Source: Lachnospira sp. UBA5912 (GTDB taxonomy: Bacteria; Bacillota; Clostridia; Lachnospirales; Lachnospiraceae). Taken from it: 12,958 nt of DNA. Position 1 is the first letter of the stretch, and every line of letters starts with the position of its first letter. Positions 1 to 7,238 of the stretch are shown here, one piece after another. A program made the translations under genes and the position numbers. Below the pieces are notes generated by a model that saw only the letters and a program-made list of their open reading frames with translations, did not search any database and had not been told where the DNA came from. The stretch is taken from positions 1 through 12,958 of the forward strand of contig DJDY01000177.1 in assembly GCA_002435585.1 (NCBI GenBank), written 5' to 3'.

Positions 1-125
1 GTTATTTGAAAAGTCTTAGAAATATCCAAGAGAATCTTCTGGCATCGCCTTTGTATGCACACCTGCGTTTCTCATATATGATGTCGTCCGTATGTTAACC
101 GAATGTGTGTTAAACAGTAATTTGT

Positions 126-323
126 TTACGCATGCGGTTCTCCATCAGGCACTATCTGCTTATATATCATCTCGCAGTCCTGCCTGGTGAATTGTATGCC
201 CGCCTGCTTGGCTTTCTGACTTAGCGCAAATATTAGCGGCACAAGTTCTTCTTTGCTTTTTCCCTTTGACAAAGTTTTGAATTCGTTTAATAAAAGTTGT
301 TTCCTGAAATCAGTTTCTGACAT
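126..323 (-). CDS. Small conserved-looking hypothetical protein (65 aa)
   Basis: I do not recognise a named family. The protein is small, charged and predicted helical, with no membrane segment or signal peptide. It has a Lys/Glu-rich N-terminal half (KQLLLNEFKTLSKGKSKEEL), then a segment reading LVPLIFALSQKAKQAG and a C-terminal IQFTRQDCEMIYKQI helix. The pattern of regular amphipathic helices with little low complexity argues for a real gene. An AGAGG element lies about 13 bases before the ATG, a rather long spacing. It lies 92 bases downstream of the Asn-rich gene on the same strand, so the two may be co-transcribed. No terminator is visible between this gene and the left edge. I have a general impression that similar short LLPLLxALSQKAKxxGI-type proteins occur in Clostridia, but the function is unknown. 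Confidence 0.6.
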   Translation of the reverse strand: MSETDFRKQLLLNEFKTLSKGKSKEELVPLIFALSQKAKQAGIQFTRQDCEMIYKQIVPDGEPHA

Positions 324-415
324 AAAAGTTTAATGACCTCTTTAATATATTTACATATATAAATATGTGTCATGAGTGTCAAATATGTATATGTTGTCTT
401 TTGCAATTTGTGAAA

Positions 416-1063
416 TTATGAGTCTTTTGAATTAAAATCAAGGTCAAGAGCATCGAGCTGTCGTATATACTCATTATACAGGTCTTTCTGGTTAGAGTTC
501 ATGATATTCTTAAACATTGCAGAATTGTCTTTTTGCTGATTTGGCGAATTATGGTTATTATTACATGAATAATTATTATCTTCATTATGTCCATGTGAAT
601 AGTTAAAGTTGTTTTTAGTATAGTTCTGTGTGTTGTTGTCTGTCATACTTTCATCGCTGTTTTCACCATTGCCGGATGTGTTACAGCCTGATGGATTATT
701 AAACATTTCCATCATATTGAACATATCGGACATTTTACTGAAGCTTTTGTACGTATTAATCATGTTTATAATATTTCCTGAACAATAAGTTGTAATAGTT
801 TTTATTAGCTGTTCGTTGTTTAGTATTTCATTAATGGGTGTGTTAAAAGATATTCCACTGCTGTTAGAACATGTCCTGAATATGTTACAGTTGGCAGGAG
901 AATTGTAGAAGCGTATAGTGTTTTTTAATTCGTTGGTACGTATAAGTGTTGATATCCGGCGCTGCATATTATATTCCATAAAAGGGAGTATGGCCTTAAG
1001 AAGCTGTATATAATCTGGCTGTGTTATAATATCGAATTCGGTCAGAGGAAGTGGTTTAGACAT
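416..1063 (-). CDS. Asn-rich hypothetical protein (215 aa) with folded N-terminus and disordered linker
   Basis: I do not recognise a named family. Residues 1 to about 115 look folded and mostly helical (PDYIQLLKAILPFMEYNMQR, and a Met-rich helix near 110-120). Residues about 122-180 are low complexity, extremely rich in Asn with Ser, Gln, His and Asp, and likely disordered. The C-terminus (190-215) returns to a helical, acidic motif containing LYNEYIRQLDALDLDF. A conserved domain plus floppy linker plus short terminal motif suggests a tethering or scaffold role, which is inference only. There is no signal peptide or membrane segment. The ribosome binding site at the ATG is weak (GGGACT about 12 bases upstream). 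Codon use is A/T-rich like the neighbours. It is probably the first gene of a leftward unit with the 65-residue gene. Confidence 0.6.
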   Translation of the reverse strand: MSKPLPLTEFDIITQPDYIQLLKAILPFMEYNMQRRISTLIRTNELKNTIRFYNSPANCNIFRTCSNSSGISFNTPINEILNNEQLIKTITTYCSGNIINMINTYKSFSKMSDMFNMMEMFNNPSGCNTSGNGENSDESMTDNNTQNYTKNNFNYSHGHNEDNNYSCNNNHNSPNQQKDNSAMFKNIMNSNQKDLYNEYIRQLDALDLDFNSKDS

Positions 1064-1103
1064 GATTTACAGTAGTCCCATAATGTTTTGTAATAAATAT
1101 ATT

Positions 1104-1116
1104 CATAACAGTTATG
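1104..1116. promoter_or_regulatory. Perfect dyad CATAAC-A-GTTATG upstream of the Asn-rich gene
   Basis: This 6+1+6 perfect inverted repeat sits about 40-50 bases upstream of the Asn-rich gene start. On the leftward strand it falls between a TTGTCA element and a TATATT element, but their spacing is 19 bases, which is longer than ideal. The arrangement fits an operator inside a promoter spacer, but AT-rich DNA yields such dyads by chance, so this is tentative. Confidence 0.25.
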
Positions 1117-1177
1117 GATATGACAATAAATAACAATTTAGAATAAGATAAATAACCTGTCAGCTGGAATGGGAATG

Positions 1178-1257
1178 AAATAAATAAAAGAAAGCAGCCA
1201 TATAGTTACCTATATGTTATGCATTGCATAATAAATAAGCATATATTATATGGCTGC
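1178..1257 (-). terminator. Rho-independent terminator of the Cys/Gly-rich gene
   Basis: Read on the leftward strand, an 11-bp perfect stem (GCAGCCATATA at 1194-1204 with TATATGGCTGC at 1247-1257) is followed by a U-rich tract (TTTCTTTTATTTATTT). The enclosed loop is 42 bases and contains a further perfect inverted repeat, TTATGCA-T-TGCATAA, so the structure may be two stacked hairpins. It lies about 118 bases beyond the stop codon of the Cys/Gly-rich gene and separates that gene from the Asn-rich gene. No U-tract follows on the rightward strand, so it works in one direction only. Confidence 0.8.
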
Positions 1258-1374
1258 CCGTAAGATATTTATGATTTTGAAAAGATGTTATTACCAGATA
1301 GGGTATTATATTAAGTTACATTATTTATTTATAATACTAATGTATGAGACTTTTGTTTAATGATTCTTGTTAAT
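1258..1374 (-). other. 3' untranslated region of the Cys/Gly-rich gene
   Basis: This AT-rich stretch lies between the stop codon of the Cys/Gly-rich gene and its terminator stem. Together with the terminator and the 130 bases beyond it, it forms the 311-base gap between the two left-hand genes. I see no ORF, RNA gene or repeat in it beyond the elements listed separately. Confidence 0.5.
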
Positions 1375-1656
1375 TCAGCATCCGCAGCCGCTGTTGCATC
1401 CACCACAGCCATTATTGCATCCACATCCTCCAAAGCCTAATGTGTTGCCACAGTCGCCGCAGCCGCCACATAAGAGGAGAAGACAGATAAGCCATATACA
1501 GTTGTTTGAGCCACATCCGCAGCCGTTGTTGCATCCACATCCATTATTATCGAAAAGAAGTAAGAGAATAATAAGCCAGATGCAGTTGTTGTTACCACAA
1601 CCACAATCTCCACATCCGTTGCATCCGCCGCAGTTTGTTGCTGCTAAATCACTCAT
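1375..1656 (-). CDS. Cys/Gly-rich small protein with duplicated hydrophobic core (chorion-like high-cysteine type)
   Basis: This 93-residue protein has about 21 Cys and 24 Gly, arranged as CG, CGC and CGGC motifs, with two short hydrophobic cores of the form NNCIWLIxLLLL. Residues 18-34 and 46-62 are an internal repeat 28 residues apart, identical at 15 of 17 positions. The matching DNA is also repeated, so the duplication may be recent. The cores (about 10-11 residues) are short for a full membrane span. Automatic annotation sometimes labels such Lachnospiraceae proteins chorion class high-cysteine protein; no biochemical role is known to me. Metal binding, disulfide-linked assembly or a membrane-associated surface role are guesses. 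The start is secure: GGAGG lies 7 bases before the ATG. It is monocistronic, with an extended -10 promoter upstream and a strong terminator downstream. The opposite-strand Pro/His-rich frame is a shadow. Confidence 0.8.
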   Translation of the reverse strand: MSDLAATNCGGCNGCGDCGCGNNNCIWLIILLLLFDNNGCGCNNGCGCGSNNCIWLICLLLLCGGCGDCGNTLGFGGCGCNNGCGGCNSGCGC

Positions 1657-1732
1657 AAATAATCCTCCGATTAAAACATTTACAATACAATAATATGAAT
1701 GCAGGCTTGTTAGTGTTACTTATTTTTTATGA

Positions 1733-1746
1733 AATATTGCAATATT
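1733..1746. repeat. 14-bp perfect palindrome AATATTGCAATATT in the divergent region
   Basis: The core is perfectly self-complementary and extends on both sides to ATGAA(A)TATTGCAATATTCAT with one bulged A. It sits just downstream of the predicted leftward transcription start, so it could be an operator for the Cys/Gly-rich gene or a 5' mRNA hairpin. There is no U-tract on either side, so it is not a terminator. Confidence 0.4.
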
Positions 1747-1755
1747 CATAAAATT

Positions 1756-1764
1756 ATTATATCA
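1756..1764 (-). promoter_or_regulatory. Extended -10 promoter for the Cys/Gly-rich gene
   Basis: The leftward strand reads TGATATAAT, a perfect match to the extended -10 form TGnTATAAT. No good -35 hexamer is present 17 bases upstream (CCATCG), which is usual for extended -10 promoters. Transcription would begin near 1749, giving a leader of about 93 bases that begins with the AATATTGCAATATT palindrome. Confidence 0.5.
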
Positions 1765-1781
1765 TCAAAGGGTATGTGCGA

Positions 1782-1790
1782 TGGTATAAC
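1782..1790 (+). promoter_or_regulatory. Probable extended -10 promoter for the glycosyltransferase-flippase operon
   Basis: TGGTATAAC matches TGnTATAAT except for the last base. A poor -35 (TCATCA) lies 17 bases upstream. Transcription would begin near 1797, about 50 bases before the glycosyltransferase ATG. It is back to back with the leftward promoter at 1756-1764, so a single regulator could affect both. Confidence 0.4.
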
Positions 1791-1845
1791 GCTGTGGTAA
1801 AAAGTGTATAGTACAGATGCATAGATAGGAGCGTAAAGAAAAGAT

Positions 1846-2919
1846 ATGAAAGTATCAGTTATTATTCCTTCACTGAATCCTGATGAGAAGCTTGTTACAG
1901 TTGTGGATTCGCTTGTTAAGAAGGGATTCAGTGATATAATATTAGTTAATGATGGAAGTGATGAGAGTCATATGTGGCCATTTGAAAAGGTGGGAGCATA
2001 TGAAGAGTGTACGATTCTTACACATGAGGTTAATAAGGGAAAAGGCAGAGCCTTAAAGACAGCCTTTGAATATTGCATAAAAAACAGGCAGGACTATTTG
2101 GGTGTGGTAACTGTAGATGGTGATAACCAGCATCAGGCAGATGATATATATAACTGCTGTGAAGCTATGATTAACCAGGATAAGGTAGTGCTGGGTGTAA
2201 GAACTTTTGATGGTGACGATGTTCCATTTAAAAGCAGATTTGGTAACAATCTTACAAGTTTTGTGTTTAAAGCCATGTGTGGACTGGATATATCAGATAC
2301 ACAGACAGGCTTAAGGGCGATACCTTACAGATATCTGCAGACGTTCTGTGATATTGAGGGTGAACGTTTTGAATATGAAACAAGAATGCTTCTGGAGTTT
2401 AAAAGATCTCATATACCTTATATGGAAGTTCCAATAAGAACAGTTTATATAGAGGAAAATGCTTCAACACATTTTAATCCTGTTAAAGATTCTATAAAAA
2501 TATATAAAGTTATATTTAAATACTCGTTTACAGGTACAGCAGTAAAATATGCGCTAAGTTCGCTTGCATCATGGGTTATAGATAATTTAATATTTAATTT
2601 ACTTGATATTTTTCTCGTTATGCTTACAATATCATTAAGGCTTTTAGTAAGTACGGTTACAGCCAGGGTATTATCTTCTGTGTTTAATTTCACGATGAAT
2701 AGAAAGCATGTGTTTAAGTCAGATAAAGATGTAAAGTCATCAGCAGTAAGATATTATATATTGTGGTTTTTCCAGATGTCAGTATCGTATCTGCTTGTGT
2801 ACATATTTACAAGGCTTCTTGCTTCAGGTACAGTAGCAGTTGCTATAACGAAGATAATAGTAGATCTTATTTTGTTTGTTATCAGTTATAACATACAGAA
2901 AAGATGGGTATTTAAATAA
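1846..2919 (+). CDS. GT2 family glycosyltransferase fused to a GtrA-like membrane domain
   Basis: Residues 1 to about 225 form a family 2 (GT-A fold, dolichol-phosphate-mannose-synthase-like) glycosyltransferase. It has the N-terminal SVIIPSLN strand, NDGSDE at 35-40, the NKGKGRAL helix near 63-70, the DGD metal/nucleotide-sugar motif at 91-93 (VDGDNQHQ) and TQTGLRAI near 152-159. Residues about 227-357 are a GtrA-like domain with four predicted membrane helices, a central FNFTMNRKHVF motif and a closing YNIQKRWVFK motif. Family knowledge suggests it charges undecaprenyl phosphate with a sugar at the inner membrane face for later use in surface glycan decoration; the sugar cannot be read from sequence. 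AGGAG lies 14 bases before the ATG, a long spacing. It is followed after 17 bases by a flippase gene, so the two probably act in one pathway. Confidence 0.9.
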   Translation: MKVSVIIPSLNPDEKLVTVVDSLVKKGFSDIILVNDGSDESHMWPFEKVGAYEECTILTHEVNKGKGRALKTAFEYCIKNRQDYLGVVTVDGDNQHQADDIYNCCEAMINQDKVVLGVRTFDGDDVPFKSRFGNNLTSFVFKAMCGLDISDTQTGLRAIPYRYLQTFCDIEGERFEYETRMLLEFKRSHIPYMEVPIRTVYIEENASTHFNPVKDSIKIYKVIFKYSFTGTAVKYALSSLASWVIDNLIFNLLDIFLVMLTISLRLLVSTVTARVLSSVFNFTMNRKHVFKSDKDVKSSAVRYYILWFFQMSVSYLLVYIFTRLLASGTVAVAITKIIVDLILFVISYNIQKRWVFK

Positions 2920-2936
2920 TATAAGAGGATTAAAAA

Positions 2937-4514
2937 ATGTCATCTAAAAACAAAGGTAATTTTATTCTTCAGGGTTCCATACTTGCAATGGCAGGAATTT
3001 TTGTAAGAATAATAGGAATGGTATATAGAATTCCAGTATTGAATATTATTGGAAGCGAAGGAAATGGAATATATGGAACGGCATTTAATGTATATAATAT
3101 AATGCTTGTTCTTTCATCATATGGACTTCCAATGGCTGTTTCCAAGCTTATCTCAGCGAGGTTTGTAAAGAAAAGATATAAGAGTGCAGAAAAAGTACTA
3201 AGATGTTCACTTGTTGTAGGATTTGTTACAGGTGGTGTGGCAGCACTTCTTGTATTTTTTGGAGCAGATTTTATAGAAAAAGTTGTATATGGCGGTGGTG
3301 TACCAGGACTTGCCATACCATTAAGAGTGTTGGCACCAACTATATTTTTTGTGGCTATATTGGGAGTCTTAAGAGGCTTTTTCCAGGGACAGGGAACTAT
3401 GATACCGACAGCTGTGTCGCAGATTATTGAACAGATAGTAAATGCTGTTGTAAGTATTGTGGCTGGTTATATTCTTATGAAGGCATATGCTACAGCCAGC
3501 AATGTTTCTGCGCATGGTGCAGCAGGAAGTACATTAGGTACAGCTATGGGTGCTTTAACGGCACTTGTATTTTTTGTATTTTTATATATGTTATATCGTC
3601 CAAAGTTCAAGAAAATGATTGAAAAGGATAACAGTTCTAACTGGAGAGATACTAATCAGTATATATACAAGACCATTATCATGACTATGGTTCCTATTAT
3701 ACTTAGCCAGACATTTTACCAGATAAGTGCTCTTTTAGATGATGTAACATTCAGCAATATAATGGTAATGCGTGGCAAGACAGCCAATATCACAAAAGAT
3801 CTTGGAAACTTCAGTTCAAGCTATACACTTCTTATCAGCATACCACAGGGTATAGCATCAGCATTGTCAGCTTCAATGCTTCCAAGTATAGTTGCTTCAT
3901 ATACGACAGGACAACATGAGAGTGTTCATGCAAAGATTACCAAGACATTAAAGACTGATATGTTTATAGCAGTTCCGTCATTTATAGGATTATTTGTTAT
4001 AGGTGAACCTGTAATTAAGCTGCTGTTTGCAAGATATGATAGTGTACAGGGGGGAATAATGCTTAAGATTGGAGCTGTCGCTATAGTGTTTTATACACTT
4101 TCAACAGTTACAAGTTCAGCGCTTCAGGCTATAGACAGAATGAAGTCACCAATGTATCATTCATTTATATCACTTATTGTTCATATGGTGCTTGTAGTAG
4201 TGTTACTATTTACGACAGACCTTGGAATATATGCACTTGTTATAGGTAACGCATCATTTCCAATTATTATATTTGTACTGAATCTTATAACCTTGTACAG
4301 GGAGGAAGGTTACAAGCTTCCTGTTATGAAAGTGTTTGCAAGACCTGTTATCTGTTCGGCTATTATGGGCTTGTGTACATTGCTGACTTACAATATGATG
4401 TATAATGCAACTTCATCTAATTCAATATCAGTACTTGTTGCATTTGTTGTGGCTCTGATAACATATTTTGGACCATACTGGGTTATAATGAAGAAACTAA
4501 GTGATATTTTTTAG
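2937..4514 (+). CDS. Oligosaccharide/lipid flippase, SpoVB/YtgP-like (MOP superfamily)
   Basis: This 525-residue protein has about 14 predicted membrane helices and belongs to the polysaccharide-biosynthesis/MurJ-like branch of the MOP exporter superfamily. Typical features are the N-terminal GNFILQGSILAMAGIFVRII segment, YRIPVLNIIGSEGNGIYG, SSYGLPMAVSKLISA near residue 60, LRGFFQGQGTMIPTAVSQI near 145-165, and a conserved central stretch ending in SASMLPSIVAS. Members such as B. subtilis SpoVB and YtgP move lipid-linked sugars across the membrane; YtgP acts as a lipid II flippase. The sequence does not decide between lipid II and another lipid-linked glycan. AGAGG lies 8 bases before the ATG. 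Its close linkage (17 bases) to the GT2-GtrA gene favours a role in surface glycan synthesis. Confidence 0.85.
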   Translation: MSSKNKGNFILQGSILAMAGIFVRIIGMVYRIPVLNIIGSEGNGIYGTAFNVYNIMLVLSSYGLPMAVSKLISARFVKKRYKSAEKVLRCSLVVGFVTGGVAALLVFFGADFIEKVVYGGGVPGLAIPLRVLAPTIFFVAILGVLRGFFQGQGTMIPTAVSQIIEQIVNAVVSIVAGYILMKAYATASNVSAHGAAGSTLGTAMGALTALVFFVFLYMLYRPKFKKMIEKDNSSNWRDTNQYIYKTIIMTMVPIILSQTFYQISALLDDVTFSNIMVMRGKTANITKDLGNFSSSYTLLISIPQGIASALSASMLPSIVASYTTGQHESVHAKITKTLKTDMFIAVPSFIGLFVIGEPVIKLLFARYDSVQGGIMLKIGAVAIVFYTLSTVTSSALQAIDRMKSPMYHSFISLIVHMVLVVVLLFTTDLGIYALVIGNASFPIIIFVLNLITLYREEGYKLPVMKVFARPVICSAIMGLCTLLTYNMMYNATSSNSISVLVAFVVALITYFGPYWVIMKKLSDIF

Positions 4515-4528
4515 CAATTATGATTATT

Positions 4529-4577
4529 CACATATATGGTTGGTATCTATGCGTACAAGATACTGATATGTTATGTG
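4529..4577 (+). repeat. Nested inverted repeat between the flippase gene and clpC
   Basis: CACATA (4529-4534) pairs with TATGTG (4572-4577), and inside it GTATCT (4543-4548) pairs with AGATAC (4558-4563) around a 9-base loop. No U-tract follows, so it is not a convincing terminator. It could be an mRNA leader structure or operator for clpC. No CtsR heptamer tandem or CIRCE element is visible in this gap. Confidence 0.35.
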
Positions 4578-4620
4578 TGATGCAGTAAATATATAAATGT
4601 GCGCAGAAATGAGGATTAGT

Positions 4621-7083
4621 ATGCAGAATAAATTCACAGACCAGGCAAGGAGAGTTCTTGAGCAGGCTGCATTTGCTGCAGAGGTTAACGGACATAGTTA
4701 TATTGGTTCAGAACATCTGCTTATCGGTCTTATACAGGTAGAGGATTGCCTTGCAGGTAAAGTGCTTTTGAACAATGATGTTACAGAGAATAAAGTGCTT
4801 AATCTTATATATCAGCTTATTGCACCAGATTGTGCAGTAAGTGTAAAGGAACCAGCGGTATATACACCAAGAGTAAAGAAGATACTTGCAAATGCAGCAA
4901 ACGAGGCAGCAAGATTCAAGGCAGACAGTATAGGAACAGAACATATACTTATAGCAATGCTTAAAGAAACAGACAGCGTTGCTTCAAGACTTCTTAATAC
5001 TATGGGGGTATCTGTAAAAAAAATATATACAGAGCTTCTTGAAGGTATGGGAGAGGATGTTTCGCGTCTTCGTGAAGATTTCCAGAATGGACGTATAAGG
5101 CAAAAAGATAAAAAGGCTACGGCAATGCTTGACCAATACAGCAGGGATTTAACAGAGCTTGCAAGAGAAAAGAAGCTTGATCCTGTCATAGGAAGGGATG
5201 CAGAAATACAGAGAGTTATTCAGATTCTTTCAAGAAGAACCAAGAATAATCCTTGTCTTATAGGTGAACCTGGAGTTGGTAAAACAGCAGTTGCTGAGGG
5301 ACTTGCTTTACGTATAGTTGAAGGAGAGGTTCCAGAAACAATAAAAGATAAAAGACTTGTTACACTTGATTTGTCAGGGATGGTTGCAGGTTCTAAATAT
5401 AGAGGTGAGTTTGAGGAACGAATAAAAAGAGTTATAGCAGAGGTTAAAAATGCTGGAAATGTAATTCTTTTTCTGGATGAGATTCACACAATTATAGGAG
5501 CTGGTGGGGCAGAAGGTGCGATAGATGCATCCAATATATTAAAGCCATCGCTTGCAAGAGGAGAAATACAGCTTATAGGTGCTACAACACTTGAAGAATA
5601 TAGAAAACATATAGAAAAGGATGCAGCATTAGAGAGAAGATTCCAGCCAGTTAAGGTTGAAGAGCCTACAGAAGAAGAGGCAGTTGATATTCTTATGGGA
5701 CTAAGACCAAAGTATGAAGAGCATCACAAGGTAAAGATAACTGATGATGCTGTAAGGGCAGCAGTAAAACTGTCAAAAAGATATATCAATGACAGATTCC
5801 TTCCTGATAAGGCTATAGATCTTATAGATGAAGCATCGTCAAGGACAAGGCTTGAAGCATATGCAGTACCTGATGATATTAAAAAACTTGAGAAACAGAT
5901 AGAAGATTTATCGCAGGATAAAGAAAACGCAATAAAGGAAGAAAGATATGATGATGCTGCACAGATAAAGAAACAGCAGGCAAGAAAGAAAGCAAGACTA
6001 GAAAAACTTAAAGATAAGTGGACAGAACAGATGAATACATCTGATCTGCTCGTCGATGAAGATGTTATTGCAAAGACGGTGTCTATGTGGACTAAGATTC
6101 CTGTTGATAAGATAGCACAGGCAGAATCAGAAAAACTTATTAATCTTGAACAGACACTTCATAACAGGGTTGTAGGACAGGATGAGGCAGTTACAGCTGT
6201 TGCCAAAGCTATAAGAAGAGGAAGAGTGGGACTTAAAGATCCGAACAGACCAATAGGCTCATTCCTTTTCTTAGGACCTACAGGTGTTGGTAAGACAGAA
6301 CTTTCCAAAGCACTTGCCGATGCTATGTTTGGAACAGATAATTCCCTGATAAGAGTTGATATGTCTGAATATATGGAGAAACACACAGTGTCTAAGCTTA
6401 TTGGCTCACCTCCAGGATATGTTGGATACGATGAAGGTGGACAGCTTAGTGAAAAGGTAAGAAGAAATCCATATTCAGTTGTGTTGTTTGATGAGGTGGA
6501 AAAGGCACATCCGGATGTGTTTAATGTGCTTTTACAGGTTCTTGATGATGGACATATAACCGATTCTACAGGAAGAGTTGTTGATTTTAAGAATACGGTT
6601 ATAATTATGACATCAAATGCAGGTGCAGAGAATATAGTTGCACCTAAGTCTCTTGGATTTGCATCGTCATCTACAGATGAACAGATTCATGATAATATGA
6701 AGAGCAAGGTTATGGACGAAGTTAAGAGAATATTCAAACCGGAATTTCTTAACAGAATTGATGATATTATAGTATTCCACATGCTTAAGAAAGAACAGAT
6801 TGGACAGATAGTAGATATTATGATGAAGACTGTTAATAAAAGAATCATGGATCAGATGAAACTGTCGGTTGAGCTGGACGATGAGGCTAAGGCTTATATT
6901 GTGGATAAAGGATATGACCAGAAGTATGGAGCACGTCCACTAAGAAGGACTATCCAGAATGAGATAGAGGACGAACTTGCAGAAAGAATTCTTGAAGGTA
7001 AGATAAAGCCAGGTAATAAGGTGCTTGTGACATTAAAGGATAAGAAGCTGGACTTCACTCTAAAAAGAGGTCATAACAGATAA
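4621..7083 (+). CDS. clpC: ClpC, AAA+ unfoldase subunit of the ClpCP protease
   Basis: ClpC unfolds substrates with ATP and feeds them to the ClpP chamber in the cytoplasm, serving protein quality control and regulated proteolysis. In order, the 820-residue protein shows: two Clp N-terminal repeats (1 to about 145); first AAA+ domain with Walker A GEPGVGKT (215-222) and Walker B VILFLDE (281-287); a UVR-type coiled middle domain (about 418-465); second AAA+ domain with Walker A GPTGVGKT (552-559) and Walker B VVLFDE (620-625); a ClpP-docking LGF tripeptide (678-680); and a C-terminal small domain (KYGARPLRR). The length is normal for the family. I place the start at 4621, not the in-frame ATG at 4597, because GAGG lies 6 bases before 4621 and [10 protein letters not shown] matches the family N-terminus. 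The usual ctsR-mcsA-mcsB partners are absent from the window. Confidence 0.97.
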   Translation: MQNKFTDQARRVLEQAAFAAEVNGHSYIGSEHLLIGLIQVEDCLAGKVLLNNDVTENKVLNLIYQLIAPDCAVSVKEPAVYTPRVKKILANAANEAARFKADSIGTEHILIAMLKETDSVASRLLNTMGVSVKKIYTELLEGMGEDVSRLREDFQNGRIRQKDKKATAMLDQYSRDLTELAREKKLDPVIGRDAEIQRVIQILSRRTKNNPCLIGEPGVGKTAVAEGLALRIVEGEVPETIKDKRLVTLDLSGMVAGSKYRGEFEERIKRVIAEVKNAGNVILFLDEIHTIIGAGGAEGAIDASNILKPSLARGEIQLIGATTLEEYRKHIEKDAALERRFQPVKVEEPTEEEAVDILMGLRPKYEEHHKVKITDDAVRAAVKLSKRYINDRFLPDKAIDLIDEASSRTRLEAYAVPDDIKKLEKQIEDLSQDKENAIKEERYDDAAQIKKQQARKKARLEKLKDKWTEQMNTSDLLVDEDVIAKTVSMWTKIPVDKIAQAESEKLINLEQTLHNRVVGQDEAVTAVAKAIRRGRVGLKDPNRPIGSFLFLGPTGVGKTELSKALADAMFGTDNSLIRVDMSEYMEKHTVSKLIGSPPGYVGYDEGGQLSEKVRRNPYSVVLFDEVEKAHPDVFNVLLQVLDDGHITDSTGRVVDFKNTVIIMTSNAGAENIVAPKSLGFASSSTDEQIHDNMKSKVMDEVKRIFKPEFLNRIDDIIVFHMLKKEQIGQIVDIMMKTVNKRIMDQMKLSVELDDEAKAYIVDKGYDQKYGARPLRRTIQNEIEDELAERILEGKIKPGNKVLVTLKDKKLDFTLKRGHNR

Positions 7084-7092
7084 AAATTAACA

Positions 7093-7121
7093 AACAATAC
7101 TAGTAAAATACTAGCATTGTT
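7093..7121 (+). terminator. Possible weak terminator or hairpin after clpC
   Basis: AACAAT-A-CTAGTA, an AAA loop, then TACTAG-C-ATTGTT make a 12-bp stem with one mismatch starting 10 bases after the clpC stop. The stem is AT-rich and the following TATACAATTT is only moderately U-rich, so termination is likely to be partial. Confidence 0.4.
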
Positions 7122-7134
7122 ATACAATTTGATG

Positions 7135-7140
7135 TATAAT
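7135..7140 (+). promoter_or_regulatory. Possible -10 box (TATAAT) for the 137-aa gene
   Basis: A perfect TATAAT follows the clpC hairpin. The only -35-like element close by (TTGTTA, 7117-7122) has a 12-base spacing, which is too short, so the promoter is not secure. If used, transcription would start near 7147 and give a leader of about 92 bases. Confidence 0.35.
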
Positions 7141-7154
7141 CAAAATATAAATAA

Positions 7155-7210
7155 TTGTTTGTGTTAAGAACTTAATCAGATAAAGATTATTATGTTAAGA
7201 AACACAACAA
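7155..7210 (+). other. Structured 5' leader of the 137-aa gene
   Basis: TTGTTTGTGTT (7155-7165) pairs with AACACAACAA (7201-7210) with one bulge, enclosing smaller inverted repeats: TTAAG-AA-CTTAA at 7164-7175, and TAATC pairing with GATTA around an AGATAAA loop. The fold ends about 13 bases before the strong ribosome binding site, so it could stabilise the mRNA or tune expression. I do not recognise a known riboswitch. Confidence 0.35.
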
Positions 7211-7238
7211 AATCGTAAAAACGCAGGAGGACAATAAT

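Noticed and set aside
16..75. A 19-codon leftward ORF (MRNAGVHTKAMPEDSLGYF) just after the 65-residue gene
   Set aside because: No ribosome binding site is visible before its ATG, and a frame this short is expected by chance. It may be a tail of the neighbouring gene in another frame, but there is no evidence of a frameshift.
1064..1193. Sporulation-sigma-like elements (CATATT/CATTAT with TGAATA) upstream of the left-hand genes
   Set aside because: The spacings do not fit sigma-E, sigma-G or sigma-K consensus promoters, and such AT-rich matches are common.
1367..1693. Rightward Pro/His/Gln/Leu-rich frame opposite the Cys/Gly-rich gene
   Set aside because: It is the antisense of Gly/Cys/Asn codons, lacks a ribosome binding site, and the leftward gene has a clear promoter, GGAGG and terminator.
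4597..4620. Upstream ATG of clpC adding eight residues
   Set aside because: The family N-terminus begins at MQNKFTDQ and GAGG is correctly placed only for the ATG at 4621.
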